A program made the position numbers and the translations under genes. The notes below the pieces were generated by a model. That model had not been told where the DNA came from, did no database searches, and worked only from the letters and a program-made list of their open reading frames with translations. Shown in pieces: positions 59,290 to 64,000 of a stretch of DNA of 64,000 bases. The first letter of the stretch is position 1. Each line of letters opens with the position of its first letter. The DNA is from Epiperipatus broadwayi (taxonomy: Eukaryota > Onychophora > Udeonychophora > Euonychophora > Peripatidae): positions 32,020,885 to 32,084,884 of the forward strand of contig JAQFVV010012394.1 in the NCBI GenBank assembly GCA_028023455.1. Direction: 5' to 3'.

Positions 59290-59810
59290 GACATCACGAT
59301 ACTCTTCATATGGTACCACCACTCAGTGCAAGTCAGAGTAATCAATGGATGCAGGAAGGTTTGTGCATAAAATCCCTATCTAGTACCTACTCACCCAATA
59401 TCCCCAGAATCGTTTCTAACTTGTGGCTTTCATCAGTTACGAACCTTGGAACTGAGAAACCAAAAAGTATGGATGCTGAACTGAGTTCAGATCTATACAA
59501 GCTAATGATCTTAGCTTGAAAACATTATTGTGTTTTCATTTTAGACTCAAAGCTTTATAGTTAGCTAAAAAGGTAAAAGGTGGCTGCTGGAGGGTTGCAT
59601 TACATCCTAAAATCTAGGTGCAGTGCTCTCAAATCCAAAGCTCCTCACTGATGAAAGCCACACGCTAGAAACTAGTCTGGGCATATTGGATGAATAGGCA
59701 CTTGATAGGGATTTTATGCACAAACCTTCCTGCAACCATTGATTTGGCTTGCCCCGAATGGCTTACTGTATGGAGTTTTGCCTCTGTGAATATTTCTTGT
59801 TTAATAAATA
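59290..59810. repeat. foldback family B, long copy
   Basis: AGAGTAATCAATGGATGCAG and TTTGTGCATAAAATCCCTAT on the left mirror ATAGGGATTTTATGCACAAA on the right. The interior carries GTGGCTTTCATCAGTTACGA and GCTGGAGGGTTGCATTACAT like the other copies. The plus frame 59310-59519 is accidental. Confidence 0.8.
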
Positions 59811-59838
59811 ATTGGTAATAAGCATTAAGGTATTTATA

Positions 59839-59850
59839 GGGGGGGGGGGG
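59839..59850 (+). repeat. G12 homopolymer
   Basis: Twelve consecutive G just beyond the foldback copy. It is one of two such runs in an otherwise AT-rich window. Confidence 0.95.
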
Positions 59851-60293
59851 TCATAAGTTATGAGTGCAGAAAGAGTGGGGCAATTTTAAATAAAATTATA
59901 ATAGAAAGTAATTATATTAAACCATTAAAACATCAGTTTTAAAAAATAATTGTATTATTTGTGTGGATATTTATAAATAATAATTTAAAATATATCACAT
60001 TTGAAACAAAGAATATATTTATTTTTTACATTTTGTACACCCAAGAAAACTCTTTATATGCCATAAACATAACTTTATATATTTAGGATTAAACATACAA
60101 CAGCTTATTAATATATCTATTTAACTTTTTATATATACATATATTATTTGACATTTAATCACTAAAATAAATTTGATTCTTTTAGATTTCTAAAATGTTC
60201 AAATCCTTTCTAATAATTACAATTGATAGAAATTTTGGAATGATTTGAATTAAAATTTCGATTTACATTAAGATTATGGAAATAATATTTTTA
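59851..60293. other. 3' flank of the V-ATPase gene
   Basis: AT-rich. On the minus strand AATAAAAAT overlaps the stop codon of the gene to the right and could serve as poly(A) signal. No other feature. Confidence 0.5.
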
Positions 60294-61340
60294 TTAAAAG
60301 ATGGGAATATAATTATCGATCTTAGCTCGGTGGCGTTGCGCCACGCATTCAGCAATCCATACAATATTTCTACATTCTTGTTCTTTCAACTTAACGTAAG
60401 CATAAAAGACACCAAAATGAAACTGCTGCAGAAATGCATTCACATTTAATTTTACTTCATATTCAAAAAATTTATCTTCTAGAGTTCTCTCTCCGATATT
60501 ATTGCCGGCGTTTTCAAAAAGACTTTTGTATTCGGAAAAATATTCGGCGACTGCCCTGACTTGTTCATAATCATCTGCTCGAGCTAAAGCGGCTAAACCG
60601 TCTGGTTCAAGTTTCCCACAACGTGGATAAAGCTTAGCACGATCATCTTTTGACAATTCAGTTCCAAATGAATTAATTGTAATGATAAAGGCTCGCCGAT
60701 CTGCTTCAAAAGCCAAAATTTCACACATAACATCTGCAGTTGATCCGCCTTGTTCTTTACAGAATTTATAAAATGCTTCCAAATAAGCTTTATACAGTGT
60801 ATTCCGAATTATTTCAATGTTCATTTCATCTAAATCTTGCTCTGATATGCAGTCAACGAAAAACGGAGCTAAAGGAGTATCGACCAGAACAGCATTATAT
60901 AATTCGGCAGGCGTAGCCGCAATATGAATAGCTTCCATTTGATCAAAACTTCCCAGAGGATGGCATTTAGGGATCAATTCAGAAATGGGTCGTTGATGGA
61001 GTGTTCCAGTAATAAGTAAAATAATATTATCAATCATATAACTGTAGGTGATATAATCAAGAAAGCTGGCCATCGGTTCTAATGCATGATTGCGCAAATG
61101 CTGAAATTCAACAACTAATTTTTCTTTCAATTTATCATCAATTATAGACACAGTCAAAGGGCTGGGTTCATTAGCCAAAAAGTTTCCATAATCTGTACTT
61201 TGTAAATGCAACTTTAAGTCTTCAAGGGTTTCACACTGAACGATATTTAAATAGTCTTGGTGATTTAAAATACCTCCTTTAAAGCCTCTCACCAATCCTT
61301 CCAAATAACCGCTGTCTATATTAAAGTAAAACTCACTCAT
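60294..61340 (-). CDS. VhaAC39-1: V-type proton ATPase V0 subunit d
   Basis: An uninterrupted 348-codon frame, the usual length for animal subunit d (about 350 aa). Subunit d caps the membrane c-ring on the cytosolic side and couples it to the central stalk of the V1 motor, in lysosomes, endosomes and other acidified compartments. Family hallmarks run through the whole protein: [20 protein letters not shown] near the start, [99 protein letters not shown] and the C-terminus IDNYIPIF. No membrane segment is expected. The start is the only ATG giving the conserved N-terminus. A TTCTGACAG acceptor-like site lies just before it, so a 5' UTR intron is possible. The coding region has no intron and no disabling change. 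The gene symbol follows the fly orthologue. Confidence 0.97.
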   Translation of the reverse strand: MSEFYFNIDSGYLEGLVRGFKGGILNHQDYLNIVQCETLEDLKLHLQSTDYGNFLANEPSPLTVSIIDDKLKEKLVVEFQHLRNHALEPMASFLDYITYSYMIDNIILLITGTLHQRPISELIPKCHPLGSFDQMEAIHIAATPAELYNAVLVDTPLAPFFVDCISEQDLDEMNIEIIRNTLYKAYLEAFYKFCKEQGGSTADVMCEILAFEADRRAFIITINSFGTELSKDDRAKLYPRCGKLEPDGLAALARADDYEQVRAVAEYFSEYKSLFENAGNNIGERTLEDKFFEYEVKLNVNAFLQQFHFGVFYAYVKLKEQECRNIVWIAECVAQRHRAKIDNYIPIF

Positions 61341-61383
61341 TTTTAACTGTCAGAAAGATTAATTATGAGATTTAATCTCAATA

Positions 61384-61429
61384 CTATAAATACGAAGGTC
61401 AAGCGACAAATTAAATGGCCGACGGAAGT
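61384..61429. promoter_or_regulatory. possible promoter upstream of V-ATPase subunit d
   Basis: Within 90 bases upstream of the start lie a TATA-like TATAAATA (61385-61392; TATTTATA on the gene strand) and AAATGGCCGACGGAAGT (61413-61429). The latter combines a YY1-like ATGGCC and an ETS-like CGGAAGT core, both common in housekeeping promoters. No plus-strand gene was seen on the other side. Motif-based inference. Confidence 0.35.
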
Positions 61430-62094
61430 TTTATTTAGAGAATTCTGGGAAATCGTGCAATACAAGTTCAAGCTAACATTACGTTATTCATTTTATGATT
61501 TCAAGTCAATTTATCAATTTGACGTTTTTTAAACTTTAACATTGTTAACAAAAAAAATAGTGTAAAAGATATTGTACTCAAAAGGGTAAATTAAAAAATA
61601 ATTTATTAATATCAAATTAAAGTAATTGTAACTAAAAATTAGACTTTTTTTTTAATACGAGTGAAACTTGACGTCATACAACTCAAAGACACAAATATTT
61701 ATTATGTTGTATATAGGTTAGAAAAAGGTGTGTTGATATGTAATACACTCTAGTGAGAATCATTATAAGTATTATTTTAAATTTTCATTTGAGATTTTTT
61801 TTAACCTTATAATAATAATAATCAGTATCGTATATATTCTAAAATACCTTAGAAATTTTTTTTTTATATATATCCACCGACCAATGTCGCTATTTTTATA
61901 AACTAAATTTATATTTTTAAATTATCTGACTTCATAATAAATTGTACAACATTTGATAAGCAAATATACGAATTGGAAAATGACAGAAAATATTTTATTA
62001 TAAATAGGCTACCATTGATTCAAACATCTTTGATTCAAATTCTTCTTATATCTGGATAAAATTTGAGAGTATTATTTTGGTTTATTGTTTTACT
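61430..62094. other. AT-rich DNA, nothing assigned
   Basis: Contains T-runs at 61645 and 61857. No gene or repeat recognised. Confidence 0.45.
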
Positions 62095-64000
62095 TCAACA
62101 TTATTATTTTTAACCATTTGTAGGACAAAAGTCTTTCTATGTTTAATCTAGCTTCTCCAATATATACTCTCTCTTCTGCACATCATACTAGCTAACTTTT
62201 TTAGCAATACAACTCACATGTGATGTTATCTTTCTAATTGTTTTACAATTTCTTGGGATTCAGTTTAAAATTTCAATTGTCTATCTATTTATCATAATCT
62301 TCTTAAATATATCCAGCCTATCTCCCCTTCAGTCTCTTAATTCTTTCAATGATCTCTGTAATATCCTGTTTGTTCTCTCATCCATGTATTTTGTTTTCAA
62401 TATCTTATAATTACTCATAGATAGCTCTCCATACTTCATTGAATAGTTCAAAGTCTTTGTATTGCCCTTCCATTAAATGCACAAGTCTCAGAACTATAAT
62501 TAAGAACTGATAAATCAATACTAGTATATTGTAAATAATGAACTTTAAGATATAATTAAAGGGGATTTGAACTCAGACTTTCAAGCTTTCTTCAGGCATT
62601 CACTCCATCTTATATAACCAATACACATGACCACACACACATGAAAAAAGATAAATGCTCATTGAATTATCAATGGTATGGATTGCTTAAGAGTTGGAGG
62701 GTGGAGAAGATTAAAACCTGTCCATTAAAGTTTGAAGATTTGCCATCTTAATATAAACTGAGCACTGATTATACATATGTGTGAGAGGTGATGATCTGGA
62801 CTAATTGATAAGTGCTGGTTCAGCACAAAATACATATATTGGAGATTATTTATCTTTTTCATGTGTGTGGACATGTATATCGGTTATATAAGATGGAGTG
62901 GATAGCTAAAGACAGCTTGAAGGTCTGAGTTCAAATCCCCTTTAAGAACTGATAAATCACATTTACTAAAAAAAATTATTCTCAAATATATAGGCATATT
63001 TTATTTTAATGTTGAATTATTTCTACTGAAAGCATTGCACCAAATTTAATTCGGCAATTAATTTTACACATTATGTTTCTATCTATATTAATAATCTGAC
63101 CATGGTATTTGTAGTTATTAACTTCTTTAAATTCATCATTATTTTCTTTTCTTTATAAATTCTCTAGTCTCAGTAGAAATTTTATTGGTCAAATGGTGCT
63201 TTTTTCTACCAGTTATCTTTGTTGTAGTTTTTAAGAGTGTATCAGTTATTTTCTTATTAATTTCATTCAAATCTGAATCATGTTCAAAATCTAATAATAC
63301 TTGAAAGCGATTTGCAAGTTCTAATTTAAATTCATTAGAATGTTTCTAAAGATTAGACATATCAACTGTAAATACTTTTTTTTTTTAATAATTTTTATCT
63401 CTCTAGTTTTGCATTAACACCTTTCTTATATCTTACCAATCAATGATCACTTCCTGTGTTAAATTTATTAAGAACATTACAATCTTGAAATAAGTATTTT
63501 CTGTTAGTCAAAATATAATCCAATTCTGCTGTACCCTCATTTGGATGCTTCCATGTCCATTTCCTTTTAACATTTTTCTCAAAAAATGAATTCATAATAT
63601 AAAGTTTTTCTTTTTCTGCAAACTCCACAAGTCTATGTCCTCTCTCATTTCTATTACCATAACCGAAATTACCTACAACACTTTCGTCTTTCATTTGTTT
63701 ACCAATCTAGCATTAAAATCTCTCATAACAATTTTAAAATTTTGTTTACTCTGGTCAAACCCTTTTGTACATTCATATAAAAAATCATCATTATGAGAAC
63801 TTGTTGAGACATAAACCTGAATTATCTCCATTTGGTATCTGCTATTAAGTTGAATAACTAATCTTGTTACTTTGTGTGATACACCAATCAATCTCCACCA
63901 TGTTGTTCTTCCATTTTTTATTTATAATGAATCCTACTCTATGTTTACTTTCAATATTTATGTCTTTGCAGTAGAGTACATGTCCACTTTTTAAATCAAT
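62095..64000 (-). mobile_element. RTE copy, internally deleted and interrupted
   Basis: Minus strand: the 3' region (62095-62517) and RT tail (62942 to about 63145) match the C-terminal part of the RTE copy at 34736. From about 63150 the match jumps to the linker and endonuclease region and runs to the window edge. It includes [20 protein letters not shown] and [12 protein letters not shown] (63440-63694) and a broken piece at 63691-63891. The jump means roughly 1.2 kb of RT was deleted. The endonuclease part is much better preserved than the 3' part, so two different copies may be juxtaposed. A foldback insert splits the 3' part. Confidence 0.85.
62518..62941. mobile_element. inverted SINE-like dimer with 18-bp target duplication
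   Basis: Inserted into the RTE relic between two copies of TTAAGAACTGATAAATCA (62500-62517 and 62942-62959). The arms are inverted copies: AGGGGATTTGAACTCAGACT on the left and GTCTGAGTTCAAATCCCCTT on the right, each containing a tRNA B-box in outward orientation. Next inside are TCCATCTTATATAACC and GGTTATATAAGATGGA. The middle carries GTGCTGGTTCAGCACAAAAT. Related copies are at 41017 (single) and 52280 (paired). The long perfect duplication points to target-primed insertion rather than cut-and-paste. Confidence 0.8.

Noticed and set aside
1-64000. CRISPR array, operon, phage or bacterial defence system
   Set aside because: No regularly spaced short repeats and no bacterial genes; the window is eukaryotic nuclear DNA.

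Overview
This is a 64 kb stretch of a large, AT-rich animal nuclear genome. The two intact genes, the many retrotransposons and the exon-like blocks with GT...AG edges all point to a metazoan. The V-ATPase subunit is most like arthropod versions as I remember them, so an arthropod is the best guess. The species cannot be fixed from sequence alone. I see no sign of bacterial, phage or organelle DNA.

Two genes are intact, and each lies in one uninterrupted reading frame. AIMP1 (23183-24070, +) encodes the p43/EMAP-II scaffold of the multi-tRNA-synthetase complex. The V-ATPase V0 subunit d (60294-61340, -) is a component of the proton pump. A decayed second AIMP1 copy lies at about 48583-49395, and blocks upstream of the gene are repeated with it. 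Several shorter pieces look like exons of genes with long introns: a death-domain-like exon at 1181-1309 (+), charged exon-like frames at 8256-8935 (-), a two-exon candidate at 17143-17653 (-), and weaker ones at 32293, 34179 and 58560 (+). None of these is proven.

Most of the recognisable remainder is mobile DNA. An RTE-type non-LTR family has one nearly complete copy (34736 to about 38200, -, broken by a frameshift) and at least five fragments. A plus-strand RTE copy spans 12606-20612 and is split by a decayed Ty3/gypsy element (13012-16460) and by a 2.6 kb insert of unknown type (16863-19467) that carries the two-exon candidate. A second LTR element (26393-30817) has LTRs of about 1 kb and only a gag-like, coiled-coil interior. 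Also present are two other non-LTR relics (39606-40130; 41530-43500), Penelope-like GIY-YIG relics (52945-53245; 55800-56040) and a pogo/Tigger-like TIR element (56720-57685).

Short repeats are dominated by two kinds. Small tRNA-derived SINEs occur, one with a tRNA-Val(UAC)-like anticodon arm and a 16-bp target duplication. Foldback elements are frequent: one family recurs at 2.3, 5.6, 20.9, 50.6, 53.5 and 59.3 kb, and another carries tRNA-like ends and an 18-bp target duplication (62518-62941). The remaining gaps are AT-rich with long A/T runs, and nothing in them could be assigned.

There is no operon-like organisation, no CRISPR and no rRNA. The genes do not appear to act together. The most interesting content is the layered transposon history, the inverted SINE dimers, the partial AIMP1 duplication and the unidentified gene-like insert. 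All repeat boundaries were read by eye and are approximate unless a target duplication is cited.
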